Positions 51,889 through 60,849 are shown, numbered from the stretch's first letter. The stretch: DNA of 64,000 bases from Desulfoferrobacter suflitae (GCF_022603395.1 NZ_JAIBKA010000004.1:1-64000), one strand, 5' to 3'. The notes: generated by a model from the letters alone, not told the origin. Made by a program: numbers and translations.

Positions 51889-53967
51889 CTACTTTTTGCG
51901 TATTCTACAGGGCAGGTTTTTCAGGTTTGGTGTGGCAAATTCCCTGCCCAGTTTCTCGACGGAAGTCAACATGTTGAGGTTGGATTTGCGCCATTCGTAC
52001 TGCGTTTGGGGGTCTCCTTCCGGAAACCACCAGCCTATGGCGGCGTTTATTACGCTGGGATGGACGGCGTCAGTGAGCTTGGCCCATTGGCATATTTCAC
52101 CGAACCTGGTTGCGATCGCCACCTGGTCACCGTCGCTGATTCCGTGAGCGGCCGCCGTTTCAGGGTGAATTTCAACCAGCGGCCGTGGTTCCTTGTCGCG
52201 CAACCGCTGGAGCCAGCGGTAGGATGAATGCAGATAGTTCTTGCTCTTGGCGCTGATCATGAGCAGCGGGTAGGCGGGATCTTCCTCTTCGGGCAACCCG
52301 GGGAATTCGGGCAGCGGCTTCAGTTTGAATTTGTCGGCAGTGCTCAGTTTCAGTTCCACCTTGCCCGTGGGAGTGCGGAACCCTTTTTCCTCATAAAGCT
52401 TGAAACGTTCGGGCCCCTTGAGATAGCCTGCTGCAACGAATTCAGCATAAGTGAGAGCGGACGGTTTCAGTACGTCTGCCAGGAACTGCTCGTGATCATC
52501 AGGCCAGTATTCCGGGGGTGAAATGCGCTTGCCCAGCTCGTTCATCACTTTCATGTCAGGCCAGCATTCGCCCGGCGGGTCCACCACCTTGGGGCGCGCC
52601 AGTATCATGCCGTGACCGATGCCGTAGTGGCCTATGTCGTTCATTTCAAACTGGTGGGCGACGGGAAAGACCAGGTCCGCCATGCAGACGGTGGGTGTCA
52701 TGAACAGGTCTGCAACGGCGACAAATTCCAGGTCCGTGAAAGCCCTGTAGGTCAGCCTGCTGTCAGCCCATGTCACCAGCGGGTTGCTGCAGATGCCGAA
52801 ATAGCCGCGCACGGGGTAAGGGATGCCTTCCAACACCGCCTTTCTGAAATAGGCGGGGGCAATGGTCATCAACCTCGGGATGACTTTATGATAGGCGCTG
52901 ATCATCTCCTTGCGCTTGTTGGGAATGAGGTCCGCCCGCACGAATTCCCCCAACCCCATGATCCGGGGGTCGTGAGCGTTGATGTTGCCGCCCGCTGTCT
53001 CCAGATATCCGCATAGCGCCATCAGGCAGATCAGGCTGCGGCTCACATCGAAGGTGTTGATGTCACGCTCGATGGCGTTTCCCCATTGCAGGGCGGCCGG
53101 TTTAGCTGCGGCGTACATGCGCGCCGCCCTGCGAATCAAATCCGCCGGCACCCAGGTAATGTCCGCGGCCGCTTCAGGAGAAGAGTGCTTCACGTGCTCC
53201 GCCAGATCCTCGAAACCGTAGGTGTAGTTTTCGACGAACTGGGCGTCGTACAGCGATTCCTGGATAATGACGTGCAACATGGCCAGCGCCAGTGCGGCCG
53301 ATGTCCCCGGCCGCAGTTGCAGCCACAGATCGGCTTTTTCCGCCAGAAGCGTGCGGCGCGGATCGACCACAATCAACTTGGCCCCGTTTTTCAGCTGCTG
53401 CAGGGCCAGACTGTTGATCTGCCCTTCCTCGTTGGAAGAGGTGAGGTTGCTGGCCCAGACGAGCATGAGATTGGTGGGGTTGTGCAGGTCCGCCACCGGA
53501 TAAAACCCGCAGGTGTGAACGCCGGTTATTTCCCGCGGGGCGTGGCAGACATCCTGGGAAGCGATGACGTTGGGGGAGCCGAAGATATTGGCCAGTCGAA
53601 TCTGTACGAAATGCTCCAATCCCTTGGGCATTCCGACGCCGAACCCGACGGCCCGGGCTCCATACTGGTCTTTTATGCGCAGCAGGGCTTCGGCGGTTTC
53701 ATCGAGAGCCTGATCCCAGGTGATGCGCTGCCATTTTCCCTCACCGCGCCCGCCCGCGCGTTTCAAAGGATACTTCAAGCGGTCCGGATGGGTGAGGCGA
53801 TCCGCTGAGACCCGGCCTTTGTGGCAGGTGTATCCCTTGTTCAGAAAGCCCTCCGGATCTCCTTTCACCTGTACGATCCGGTTCTCCTTGACCCCCACCA
53901 GGAGGGAACAGCCGCCGTGATCCATTCGCGCGCAATGGGTCTTGACCCAGCGTGTAGCTTCACTCAT
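51889..53967 (-). CDS. Molybdopterin oxidoreductase with altered Fe-S ligand set
   Basis: 692 residues, DMSO-reductase superfamily. N-terminal cluster region HCARMDHGGCSLLV ... YTCHKG gives C12, C20 and C48; where relatives with CX3CX3C have the second Cys, this protein has Asp16. The putative Mo/W ligand is C141 followed by His142 (SQDVCHAPRE), like the Cys/Sec-His pair of formate dehydrogenases. C-terminal molydop-binding domain (about 575-690). No Tat signal, so probably cytoplasmic. ATG 53967 follows GGAGGAT-like bases. No electron-transfer subunit is next to it. Substrate unknown; tungstate uptake at 18486 is consistent. Confidence 0.87.
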   Translation of the reverse strand: MSEATRWVKTHCARMDHGGCSLLVGVKENRIVQVKGDPEGFLNKGYTCHKGRVSADRLTHPDRLKYPLKRAGGRGEGKWQRITWDQALDETAEALLRIKDQYGARAVGFGVGMPKGLEHFVQIRLANIFGSPNVIASQDVCHAPREITGVHTCGFYPVADLHNPTNLMLVWASNLTSSNEEGQINSLALQQLKNGAKLIVVDPRRTLLAEKADLWLQLRPGTSAALALAMLHVIIQESLYDAQFVENYTYGFEDLAEHVKHSSPEAAADITWVPADLIRRAARMYAAAKPAALQWGNAIERDINTFDVSRSLICLMALCGYLETAGGNINAHDPRIMGLGEFVRADLIPNKRKEMISAYHKVIPRLMTIAPAYFRKAVLEGIPYPVRGYFGICSNPLVTWADSRLTYRAFTDLEFVAVADLFMTPTVCMADLVFPVAHQFEMNDIGHYGIGHGMILARPKVVDPPGECWPDMKVMNELGKRISPPEYWPDDHEQFLADVLKPSALTYAEFVAAGYLKGPERFKLYEEKGFRTPTGKVELKLSTADKFKLKPLPEFPGLPEEEDPAYPLLMISAKSKNYLHSSYRWLQRLRDKEPRPLVEIHPETAAAHGISDGDQVAIATRFGEICQWAKLTDAVHPSVINAAIGWWFPEGDPQTQYEWRKSNLNMLTSVEKLGREFATPNLKNLPCRIRKK

Positions 53968-54234
53968 CGAGTATCCTCCGTTTGATCCACATCACAAAGA
54001 ACAGGGCATATGATCTGACAATATGAGTTGGCGCAGTCCTGCAATAGCACAAATGGTGCGAAAAGCCAATGCGGTTTGTCCCAGGATGGAGCAGTCGGGA
54101 AGTCAGGGCTTAGAATAAGAGACCCCAATGAAATCCGTTATATCCGCAATATTTTCACCCTCCTGCGGCCCCACGGGCAGCCTGCCCGGGAACGCACAGG
54201 GCACCGCTTCAGCTTTGCCCGGAGTTGTTAAAGA

Positions 54235-54822
54235 TCAATACAAATACCGGCTCATCTTCATCATCAGCTGATGTTTGTCCAAGCCGCCGGGAAGTTCTTC
54301 CATCAGTTCTCCCCGGTCAAAAATGAGCAGATACGGGACGCTCATCAGATTGAATCTCGAAGCCAGCTGGGGATTGAACTGAATATTGAGCTTTCCCACC
54401 CGCACTTTTCCTTTGCTTTCCCTGGCGAAGGCGTCGATGTGGGGCGCCGCCATCGTGCAGGACGGACACGCAGGCGACATGGCGAATATCAGCACGGGAA
54501 GCGGTGATTTTTCTACTTTATCACGAAAGTTCATGTCCGAAATCATGATGGGCTGGGGTTCGAACAGTTCTCTTGTGCGCAGCACGGCTCCACATTTCCC
54601 GCATTTCGCTGCATTGTTGAAATGGTCCGGGCGAATGCGGTTCTTGGTATGACATTCGCTGCAGCGCAGCACCAGGGTTTCTCCCGTGCCGCCCGCATCT
54701 TCCGCGGGCAGCGGCTGATGGCATTTACCGCAGCGCGGTGCGGCCCCAGATTTGTCGGCAGGAACTCGATTCTTGGTCCCGCAATGGTGACAGCGGATGA
54801 TTTCATGAGCAAGTTCATTCAT
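54235..54822 (-). CDS. Thioredoxin with two N-terminal zinc ribbons (TrxC-like)
   Basis: 195 residues. Two CX2C...CX2C ribbons (RCHHCGTKNRVP ... RCGKCHQPLP; RCSECHTKNRIRPD ... KCGKCGAVLR) precede a thioredoxin fold with active site SPACPSC in place of WCGPC and cis-Pro loop LMSVPYLLIF. E. coli Trx2 has a single ribbon; two here is unusual. The CPSC motif suggests altered redox potential. ATG 54822 gives a clean ribbon start; a longer in-frame reading into 54900 adds unrelated residues. Cytoplasmic disulfide or zinc/redox sensor, inferred. Confidence 0.87.
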   Translation of the reverse strand: MNELAHEIIRCHHCGTKNRVPADKSGAAPRCGKCHQPLPAEDAGGTGETLVLRCSECHTKNRIRPDHFNNAAKCGKCGAVLRTRELFEPQPIMISDMNFRDKVEKSPLPVLIFAMSPACPSCTMAAPHIDAFARESKGKVRVGKLNIQFNPQLASRFNLMSVPYLLIFDRGELMEELPGGLDKHQLMMKMSRYLY

Positions 54823-55091
54823 GGCTTTTATGGCAACTCCTTCCGTGTGCGAAAATCGAACAATGCATCGATAAAATAGCCATAGTTGGTGCAACTGCAA
54901 GAGGCTGAGGCATGTTCCCGGGCGACTGGTTTTGCTTTCTCGCGGTTACGTCCTACCATCATTTGGATTGATTTGTCGGAGCAGAAGTGCTTGATTAGAT
55001 GCCGCAACGAACTTCAAAGGATGCCGGTGACAAGCGGCCGATCCAGGTCTGATCCGTGCCGGCCCGTATTTGGCCCAACCCAGGAGTCGTA

Positions 55092-56018
55092 ATGGCAAAT
55101 GCGCATCAATCCCCCAAAGGTCTTGTCTGTGCCACCTCGGCCTTCCTCATCTGGGGAGCCAGCCCCGTCTACTGGAAGACTCTGACGGCTATCCCGGCAT
55201 TTGAAATCCTGATGCATCGCATTGTCTGGTCCTTTTTGTTTGTGCTTCCCCTGGTGCTCCTGCAACAGCGCGCCGGCGAGTTCAAACAAGTGCTGCGCAC
55301 GCCTCGAATCCTGCTCATCCTGGTGGCAACGACGTTCTTTGTGTCCTGTAACTGGCTCATTTTCATCTGGGCTGTCAATAGCGGGTACGTGCTGCAGACA
55401 AGCCTTGGCTACTATATCAATCCCCTTTTTAGTGTGCTGCTGGGAATGGTGTTTTTGCGCGAGCGGTTGCGGCCTTTGCAAATCCTGGCGCTGCTGCTGG
55501 CGGCTGCGGGCGTTGCCTACATGACTCTGAGCCTTGGAGTTTTTCCATGGATCGCCTTATCCCTCGCCGCCTGTTTCGGCCTTTATGGTTTGATTCGTAA
55601 AGTGGCCCCGGTTGGCCCGCTTATTGGTTTGACCGTGGAAACCCTGATTTTGACTCCCTTTGCCCTGGGCTATCTCATCTACCTATATCATCTCGGGGGC
55701 GGAGCGTTCTTGCGGCTCGGCCTCACAATCGACCTCCTGCTCATGGCTTCCGCTCTCGTTACGGCCCTTCCCCTGCTTCTTTTCAACCTCGGCGCCAAGG
55801 AGCTCCATCTGTCCACATTGGGCTTTTTGCAGTACATTGTGCCGAGTTGCTTCTTTCTGTTTGCGGTTTTCGTTTTCCTGGAGCCTATCTCGGGCGCCCA
55901 GGTGTGGACGTTTATTTTCATCTGGACGGCACTCGCAATGTATTCGGCAGATTCGGTGATATCCTATAAAATCCGTGTCCGAACCGGTATGGCAAGAATA
56001 TCCTCGAGAAAGGCATGA
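55092..56018 (+). CDS. rarD: RarD-type EamA transporter
   Basis: 308 residues, ten TM helices, with the RarD sequence GLVCATSAFLIWGASPVYWK at the start, NWLIFIWAVNSGYVLQTSLGYYINPLFSVLLG in TM4-5 region, and KELHLSTLGFLQYIVPS late. Drug/metabolite transporter superfamily; exact substrate unknown even in E. coli. ATG 55092 follows CAGGAG; an in-frame start 12 codons upstream is weaker. 67 bp before the enoyl-CoA hydratase. Confidence 0.88.
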   Translation: MANAHQSPKGLVCATSAFLIWGASPVYWKTLTAIPAFEILMHRIVWSFLFVLPLVLLQQRAGEFKQVLRTPRILLILVATTFFVSCNWLIFIWAVNSGYVLQTSLGYYINPLFSVLLGMVFLRERLRPLQILALLLAAAGVAYMTLSLGVFPWIALSLAACFGLYGLIRKVAPVGPLIGLTVETLILTPFALGYLIYLYHLGGGAFLRLGLTIDLLLMASALVTALPLLLFNLGAKELHLSTLGFLQYIVPSCFFLFAVFVFLEPISGAQVWTFIFIWTALAMYSADSVISYKIRVRTGMARISSRKA

Positions 56019-56084
56019 GCAGTGTGCCTGCCGGTGACAGTGTGACAGTACCGCAGGCCGTCAAACAAGGGAGGGAAAAGAGTA

Positions 56085-56867
56085 ATGGAAGCTCCGGTTG
56101 AAGTCGGGCGTCGTGGGGAAATTGCCGAGGTGGTGTTGAACCGGCCTGAAGCTTACAATGCACTCAACGCCGAACTGGTGGTGCAGCTCTGCGATCATCT
56201 GACGGCGCTTGCAACGGACGATGGCGTCAAGGGCATTGTGCTGACCGGCAGAGGCAAAGCGTTTTGTTCGGGTGGAGACCTCAAATGGGCGGCACATTCC
56301 ACCAGGGGTGTCAGCTCGTCGTTTCACAGCCTGGCAGCGCGCTTTCATCTGGCTGTCGTTGAAATCAGGCGCATGTCAAAGCCCGTTGTGGCCGCCATTA
56401 ACGGTGTGGCGGCCGGCGCGGGATTTTCGCTGGCGCTGGCGTGCGATTTCAGGGTTATGGCCCGATCGGCTGTCTTGAAGCAGGCCTATACCTCCAGCGG
56501 TTTATCCATCGATGGAGGGGGCACCTTTACCCTGCCCAGGATGGTCGGCCTGGCCCGGGCCATGGAAATCGCAGCCTTTGATCATCCCATCAGCGCTGAG
56601 CAGGCATTGAGCTGGGGATTGGTCACCCACATTGCGGAGGATGGGAAAGCGGTTGATGCTGCCATGGAAATGCTCAAGGAACTGACCGGGAAATCTCTCA
56701 ATTCCTTCGGCTGGTCCAAGCGATTGCTCAACGATGCCTTCAACAACAGTCTGGAAACCCAATTGGAGCTTGAACGGGAAGGGATCGCCCGGTGTGCCGC
56801 TCACCCGGATGGGCGGGAAGGGGTCGCGGCCTTCCTGGAAAAACGCAAACCGGTTTTTGAGAAGTAG
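56085..56867 (+). CDS. Enoyl-CoA hydratase/isomerase family protein
   Basis: 260 residues, crotonase fold. CoA/oxyanion elements: GKAFCSGGDLKWA and NGVAAGAGFSLALACDF. The second catalytic position reads LSIDGGGTFTLPRMVG: Asp replaces the usual Glu, as in PaaG-type isomerases. So it may isomerise rather than hydrate. ATG 56085 follows AGGGAGGG. Followed by CrcB. No full beta-oxidation operon here; substrate unknown. Confidence 0.88.
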   Translation: MEAPVEVGRRGEIAEVVLNRPEAYNALNAELVVQLCDHLTALATDDGVKGIVLTGRGKAFCSGGDLKWAAHSTRGVSSSFHSLAARFHLAVVEIRRMSKPVVAAINGVAAGAGFSLALACDFRVMARSAVLKQAYTSSGLSIDGGGTFTLPRMVGLARAMEIAAFDHPISAEQALSWGLVTHIAEDGKAVDAAMEMLKELTGKSLNSFGWSKRLLNDAFNNSLETQLELEREGIARCAAHPDGREGVAAFLEKRKPVFEK

Positions 56868-56876
56868 CTGGGCGAG

Positions 56877-57269
56877 GTGCAGCGGGTGTTGACCAAGATA
56901 GCTCTGGTCATGATTGGAGGAAGTCTCGGGGCGTTGTGCCGCTACGGCATGGGGCTGATGGCGGCGGGATTGTGGGGGGCCGGCTTTCCCTGGGGCACCC
57001 TGATGGCTAATTTGACAGGCTGTTTTCTGATCGGTGTTTCCTTCGCCCTGGCAGAACGCACCAGCCTCCTCGGCCCAGCGGCCAGACTGTTCTTCATGAC
57101 GGGTTTTCTGGGAGCCTTGACGACCTTTTCTACGTACGCCCTGGAAACGGTGAATTCGATTCGCAGCGAGGCGCCCATCGTAGCTTTGACCAATGTTGCG
57201 GTCAACAACGTTACGGGGATTTTGCTGGTTCTGGCCGGTATATGGCTGGTGCGCTTTCTGCGGCCTTAA
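56877..57269 (+). CDS. crcB: CrcB/FluC fluoride exporter
   Basis: 130 residues, four TM helices: GGSLGALCRYGMG, GTLMANLTGCFLIG and TGFLGALTTFSTYALE are the CrcB/Fluc signatures, including the Asn and Phe-box region. Dual-topology fluoride channel protecting enolase and pyrophosphatase. Start GTG 56877 is ten bases after the hydratase stop; another GTG at 56886 is possible. No fluoride riboswitch was recognised upstream. Confidence 0.92.
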   Translation: MQRVLTKIALVMIGGSLGALCRYGMGLMAAGLWGAGFPWGTLMANLTGCFLIGVSFALAERTSLLGPAARLFFMTGFLGALTTFSTYALETVNSIRSEAPIVALTNVAVNNVTGILLVLAGIWLVRFLRP

Positions 57270-57289
57270 CGACTTGTCCGGGACTGGAG

Positions 57290-57420
57290 GATTCCTCACC
57301 TCCCTCAGCCCGAGCCTCTCCCCCCCGCGGGGATAGGAAGTGTGCATCGAGTGCCGCGGGGCCGCGTTTGCGTAATTGTCAGCTTAAGGGAGAGGAAGTT
57401 CCCGCACGGGCTCCCCGGCT
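57290..57420. repeat. CTCTCCC-type intergenic repeat
   Basis: CCTCACCTCCCTCAGCCCGAG with CTCTCCCCCCCGCGGGG on the left and TTAAGGGAGAGGAAGTTCCC on the right. Between crcB and the convergent exported protein gene. Degenerate member of the family seen at 51700. Confidence 0.45.
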
Positions 57421-57454
57421 GCCGGACTTGGCAGCAGGTGTCTCCGCGGCCTTT

Positions 57455-57976
57455 TCAGCGAACGACGGGGTAGTCCCAAAAATCATAGGACCCGCCGGCG
57501 CCTTCACCACCGCCCATGGATTGTCCGGTATAGGTGAATCCAAATGCCATCGTGGTGGCCTGGGTGGGGAGCTTCAATGTTCTGTCGAAAGTAATCGGCC
57601 CGCCGTAGCCGGCACTTGTGAGGGATGTGCTGCCAATGATATTGTTTTCGCCGTCGGCGAAGAGAAGGCTCAAGTTGAAGTAGCGCAGCCCATACTCGCG
57701 CGTAAGAAAATCGGAAAAGCGAACTTTTCCGGACAAGTGCAGGGTGTCCCCTTGCAGCTGGTATTCATAGTCAACGGTCAAATCGCGAGTCGTGTAATGC
57801 CCCATTTTTTTGTCATCCGTCACCAGGGGAATCTCGTATCCCGCACGGATTTTTGCACCGTCATAGTTGATCAAGAAATTGCTGCAGCCAAAAAATGCAG
57901 CCGGAACGAACCCAAAAATAAGGGCGGAAATAACGACCAACCTCTTTGAATTTCTGACAAGATAGTGCCTGTGCAT
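57455..57976 (-). CDS. Putative lipoprotein, conserved hypothetical
   Basis: 173 residues with an N-terminal export signal (RLVVISALIFGFVPAAFFGCS); Cys31 could be a lipobox (FFGC, not ideal). The mature region is beta-rich (YDGAKIRAGYEIPLV, YEYQLQGDTLHLSGKVRFSDFL) and ends in a Gly-rich tail GGGEGAGGSYDFWDY. No family recognised. ATG 57976 follows GGAGGACGG. Monocistronic. Probably an envelope protein. Confidence 0.75.
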   Translation of the reverse strand: MHRHYLVRNSKRLVVISALIFGFVPAAFFGCSNFLINYDGAKIRAGYEIPLVTDDKKMGHYTTRDLTVDYEYQLQGDTLHLSGKVRFSDFLTREYGLRYFNLSLLFADGENNIIGSTSLTSAGYGGPITFDRTLKLPTQATTMAFGFTYTGQSMGGGEGAGGSYDFWDYPVVR

Positions 57977-58445
57977 TTGGTCCGTCCTCCTTTATGCATG
58001 TTTGATCTATTATACTCTAACAGCGCACGCTGTTTCCACTGTTTTGACTGCAGTTTGTAAACTCGGTACAGCGCCTCGCAATAGGGTTTACGAAATGCAG
58101 AGGACTTGCCCGGGTGAAGGTCGAGTGGAGTCACGCAGTACCCGTGGCGCAACTAAACGACTACGTTAGTCCGCCCAGCCTACACAAAAATATTATGTTG
58201 GCAGCCGTAGGATGGGCAGAGCGAAGCGAAACCCATCAACAAGGCCTGCAAACCATGAAACATCTAATGCTTAACCGGTAGAAGTTGTGCGGGGTAAAGA
58301 CGAGAGGCGAACTCGTGCCCTGTTGTGACCCTGCCTGGGCGTGGTCATGGGAGTCCTCTGGTTGAGGGGAATCCGACTGGGTGACGCAGGTCGACCCGGG
58401 AAAAGCAAAAAAGACGCTCTAACGATAATTTTCAAGGATATCAAA
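57977..58445. other. Repeat-bearing intergenic DNA
   Basis: 469 bp between the lipoprotein and the selenoprotein terminator. It contains the repeat at 58126-58245 and no supported gene. Confidence 0.5.
58126..58245. repeat. Dispersed repeat with AGGATGGGCAGAGCGAAGCG tail
   Basis: Begins GGTCGAGTGGAGTCACGC, a degraded copy of the 36284 inverted repeat; then ACTACGTTAGTCCGCCCAGC (complement of the 43768 segment), TACACAAAAATATTATGTTGGCAGC, and AGGATGGGCAGAGCGAAGCG. A similar TACACC...TTGGCAGC block occurs at 63821-63846. Confidence 0.6.
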
Positions 58446-58473
58446 GTGAAAAACGGGGAACTCGTCCCCGTTT
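58446..58473 (-). terminator. Rho-independent terminator of the HesB-like gene
   Basis: On the minus strand AAACGGGGA-CGAG-TTCCCCGTTT forms a perfect 9-bp stem, with TTTTTC following. About 50 bp after the stop of the selenoprotein. Confidence 0.75.
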
Positions 58474-58521
58474 GATTCCCAATCTTTTCTGCCTGTTGCT
58501 TGTTGATCTATACGTCCACTG

Positions 58522-58839
58522 TTAACAACTGCAGGTACTGCCGCATCCGCCACCACCCGCCACGGGCACCTGGGATGTCACCTGGAATCCTGCCCGGATT
58601 CCGTGATTCACATAGTCCACCGTGACGTCTTTGGTGGCCGTGTGCAAATCTTTGTCCATCAGCATGGTGTAGCCATTTACCTTGAACACTTCGTCGGTCT
58701 CTTTAGGTTCGTCCAGAACCAATGCCAGCGAAGGACCGCCTCAACCTCCTGAATGAAGAAATATGCGGATGGGAGCAATCTCCTTATCCTTGAAGTACTC
58801 TTTTAACACCTTGTCAGCTTCCTGCGAAACATGGACCAT
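58522..58839 (-). CDS. HesB/IscA-like selenoprotein with in-frame UGA (Sec33)
   Basis: 105 residues if UGA at 58741-58743 is read as selenocysteine. Reading from ATG 58839 (after AAAGGAG): IRIFLHSGG-Sec-GGPSLALVLDEP, where A-type Fe-S carriers of this subgroup have Cys. The frame continues with normal coding to GGGGCGSTCSC at the end. A HesB-like selenoprotein family is known in deltaproteobacteria. Downstream of UGA a hairpin with stem GGTTC/GAACC and loop TGGAC (58706-58720) is placed like a bacterial SECIS. Role: probably Fe-S or selenium/redox chemistry. A frame break is less likely because no frameshift is needed and the context is intact. Confidence 0.85.
58706..58743 (-). promoter_or_regulatory. 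UGA codon and candidate SECIS element
   Basis: The UGA is followed by 20 nt and then the hairpin GGTTC-TGGAC-GAACC, a 5-bp stem with 5-nt loop. The distance fits bacterial SelB-binding SECIS elements, whose loops lie about 16-37 nt after UGA. Secondary structure is read by eye. Confidence 0.6.
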
Positions 58840-58953
58840 CAAAATCTCCTTTCGATTTCGTTAAATAATTGTTCCTTATCTAGTCACAAACCGCCCAAGT
58901 GTCAAGTTTAGCCAGGGGCATTGCAGCGAATGAATCCCCGCTTGGCGTGCGCA

Positions 58954-60186
58954 TCATTCCAGCAGTATGGAGCTCTCGTCGGGTCGCTCGACGGCCAGCA
59001 GAAGAAGCAGGTAGCGCTTCAGATTCTGGGTGATCAAAAATTCGTCTTTGACTCTTTGGTGGCCATTTTCGCCCAATTTCGCGGCAAAATCAGGCTGGTT
59101 GAGCAGTCCTCGAATCTGCAGGCTGGCGCCTTCCACCGAATGGACCAGAACGCCGGTGTAGCCGTGGATGATTTGAGCCGGAATGCCCCCCACCGCACTG
59201 CCGATAACGGGTCGACGCTTCCACAGAGCTTCGGACACGGTCAAAGCGAACCCTTCCCGTAGAGACTTCTGCAGGACAACGTCCGATGCCCTTTGGAAGG
59301 CATTGATTTCGGATGCAATGGATTTGGTCAGATAGATGATGTGGATATCCGGATCATTCCCGGCGGTCTCCTTGACCGTTTGCAGAATCTTTTCCGCTTC
59401 CGGATCGTCGGCCGCTTTGTCCCCCACCAGCAGCAGCCGGCAATCGACATACTTACGGGCCAATTGGTAAGCCTGGATAACTCCCACCGGATCCTTCCAC
59501 GGGTCGTAGCGCGAAATCTGGGTGACCAGCGGCTTGTCCCGGGGAATTCCGTACTTTTCCAGAACCTGGTCGATATAATCGGTATCCAGTTCTTTGTTTT
59601 TGTCCGCCAGAGGATCGATGGTGGGGTAGAATTGATATTGGGGAATGGCGAGCTCCGGAGAAAAAAGCGGTGACGAAAAAATCGCTGCATCGTATTGTTC
59701 GATGTAGGTTTGCAGGAAGCGCCACAGCTGCTGATTGGGATGCGACAGGTCGATATGGCAGCGCCACACCCATTTGTTCTTTCGCTTTGGATTCCAGTGA
59801 ATGAGGGCGGCCGGCTGCGGGTCATGGATCACGATGAGGTCTTCATCGAAGGTCATGTCCTTATTATTGAGCTCGTTGTAATGCAGATAGGTATCGAGTG
59901 TCTCCTTGCTGAAGTGTTCTTGCTTTCCCTGCAGCGCGTTGTGAAATGATTTGGTTATATCAAAGAAATCGGGTTCGCCCTTGATGACTTCCCAGGTGGT
60001 TTGTATGCCCAGTTCATTGAGCAGGGGCACCACCCGGTGCAGCATTTCGGCCACGCCGCCGCCCACTGCGGTGGAATTGACCATCTTGATCGAGCGGTTG
60101 CCGACATATGATGCCAGTATGGTCAGTTCCTCGACGACGTTCTTTCCTACAACGTCCCGGTAGTCGAATAAGCTAGGTAGGGTCAT
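58954..60186 (-). CDS. treT: TreT-like trehalose synthase (GT4 glycosyltransferase)
   Basis: 410 residues. Glycosyltransferase family 4 with VNSTAVGGGVAEMLHRVVPLL near the N-terminus and EGFALTVSEALWKRRPVIGSAVGGIP for NDP-sugar binding. It resembles trehalose glycosyl-transferring synthase TreT (NDP-glucose + glucose to trehalose). ATG 60186 has GGAAGG six bases upstream; 60192 abuts it. It follows 60208 and 61007 on the same strand, so the three are likely co-transcribed. A compatible-solute or reserve role fits the Usp and BON genes; substrate choice is by family. Confidence 0.8.
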   Translation of the reverse strand: MTLPSLFDYRDVVGKNVVEELTILASYVGNRSIKMVNSTAVGGGVAEMLHRVVPLLNELGIQTTWEVIKGEPDFFDITKSFHNALQGKQEHFSKETLDTYLHYNELNNKDMTFDEDLIVIHDPQPAALIHWNPKRKNKWVWRCHIDLSHPNQQLWRFLQTYIEQYDAAIFSSPLFSPELAIPQYQFYPTIDPLADKNKELDTDYIDQVLEKYGIPRDKPLVTQISRYDPWKDPVGVIQAYQLARKYVDCRLLLVGDKAADDPEAEKILQTVKETAGNDPDIHIIYLTKSIASEINAFQRASDVVLQKSLREGFALTVSEALWKRRPVIGSAVGGIPAQIIHGYTGVLVHSVEGASLQIRGLLNQPDFAAKLGENGHQRVKDEFLITQNLKRYLLLLLAVERPDESSILLE

Positions 60187-60207
60187 GGTCATCCTTCCGG
60201 ATATGCC

Positions 60208-60849
60208 TTAGATATGGCTGTCGATGAGTGCTGCGATTTTTCTGCGCAGCCCCTCCAAGGTGTAGATGTGCATGTCTATGTTCCTGATCTTTGCGGCTAA
60301 CTGGGGCATGTCGAGACTTTCCTCGATCCACAGGGAAAAGTCGTCGGTGGACTGATGCGTTTGCAGGCGGGACTCAATGAAGTGATAATAGATGGAGTCC
60401 ACACTGATCGAATCCAACGCCTCGCGAAAAGATTTCAGGTTGTAGGCGAACTTGTCGGTCAGATAGACGATGCGCACGGCATCGCACAGATAGAAAGGCT
60501 TAACTGCGGTCCTCTCGAAGGCCTCCGACGCTTCCTTCTTGTAGTCCTCAATAATGGTGACGATACGCTTTCGCAGGCCGGCGATGGTGTTGTGCTCGGC
60601 CAGTTCGATCGCCGTCAGCTTTTCGGATAAGGCTTCTTCCGCCAGATTTTGAGAAATCCAGATGGCAAAGTCGTTGTTGTATGGGACTTGGACTTCTCGC
60701 ATTTTTCGGAAGGCTGAGAACGTATGAAAGAAAATGGATGAATCCGAGCAGGTCTTTGCGAGCTCCAACAGTTCTTCGAGATTATGCGCCCGGCGCCCGG
60801 TCAATTTGCTCAAAGAGGTACTGGACGAAAACTGAAATAAGTCTCCCAC
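60208..60849 (-). CDS. Conserved hypothetical in TreT cluster (DUF5752-like)
   Basis: 213 residues, largely helical, two similar halves: FFHTFSAFRKMREVQVPYNNDFAIWIS... GLRKRIVTIIEDYKK and YYHFIESRLQTHQSTDDFSLWIEE... GLRRKIAALIDSH. The internal duplication is clear. I recall a domain of this kind (DUF5752) beside TreT genes; the label is from memory. GTG 60849 has AAAGGAG nine bases upstream; GTG 60900 would add a basic, unstructured lead. 21 bp before treT. It probably assists trehalose synthesis or its regulation. Confidence 0.78.
   Translation of the reverse strand: MGDLFQFSSSTSLSKLTGRRAHNLEELLELAKTCSDSSIFFHTFSAFRKMREVQVPYNNDFAIWISQNLAEEALSEKLTAIELAEHNTIAGLRKRIVTIIEDYKKEASEAFERTAVKPFYLCDAVRIVYLTDKFAYNLKSFREALDSISVDSIYYHFIESRLQTHQSTDDFSLWIEESLDMPQLAAKIRNIDMHIYTLEGLRRKIAALIDSHI

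Noticed and set aside
56868-56886. Fluoride riboswitch before crcB
   Set aside because: Only ten bases separate it from the upstream gene and no riboswitch-like fold is visible further up.
58522-58839. Interpretation of the HesB-like gene as a pseudogene
   Set aside because: The single TGA replaces the exact Cys position of the family, coding continues without frameshift, and a SECIS-like hairpin follows.
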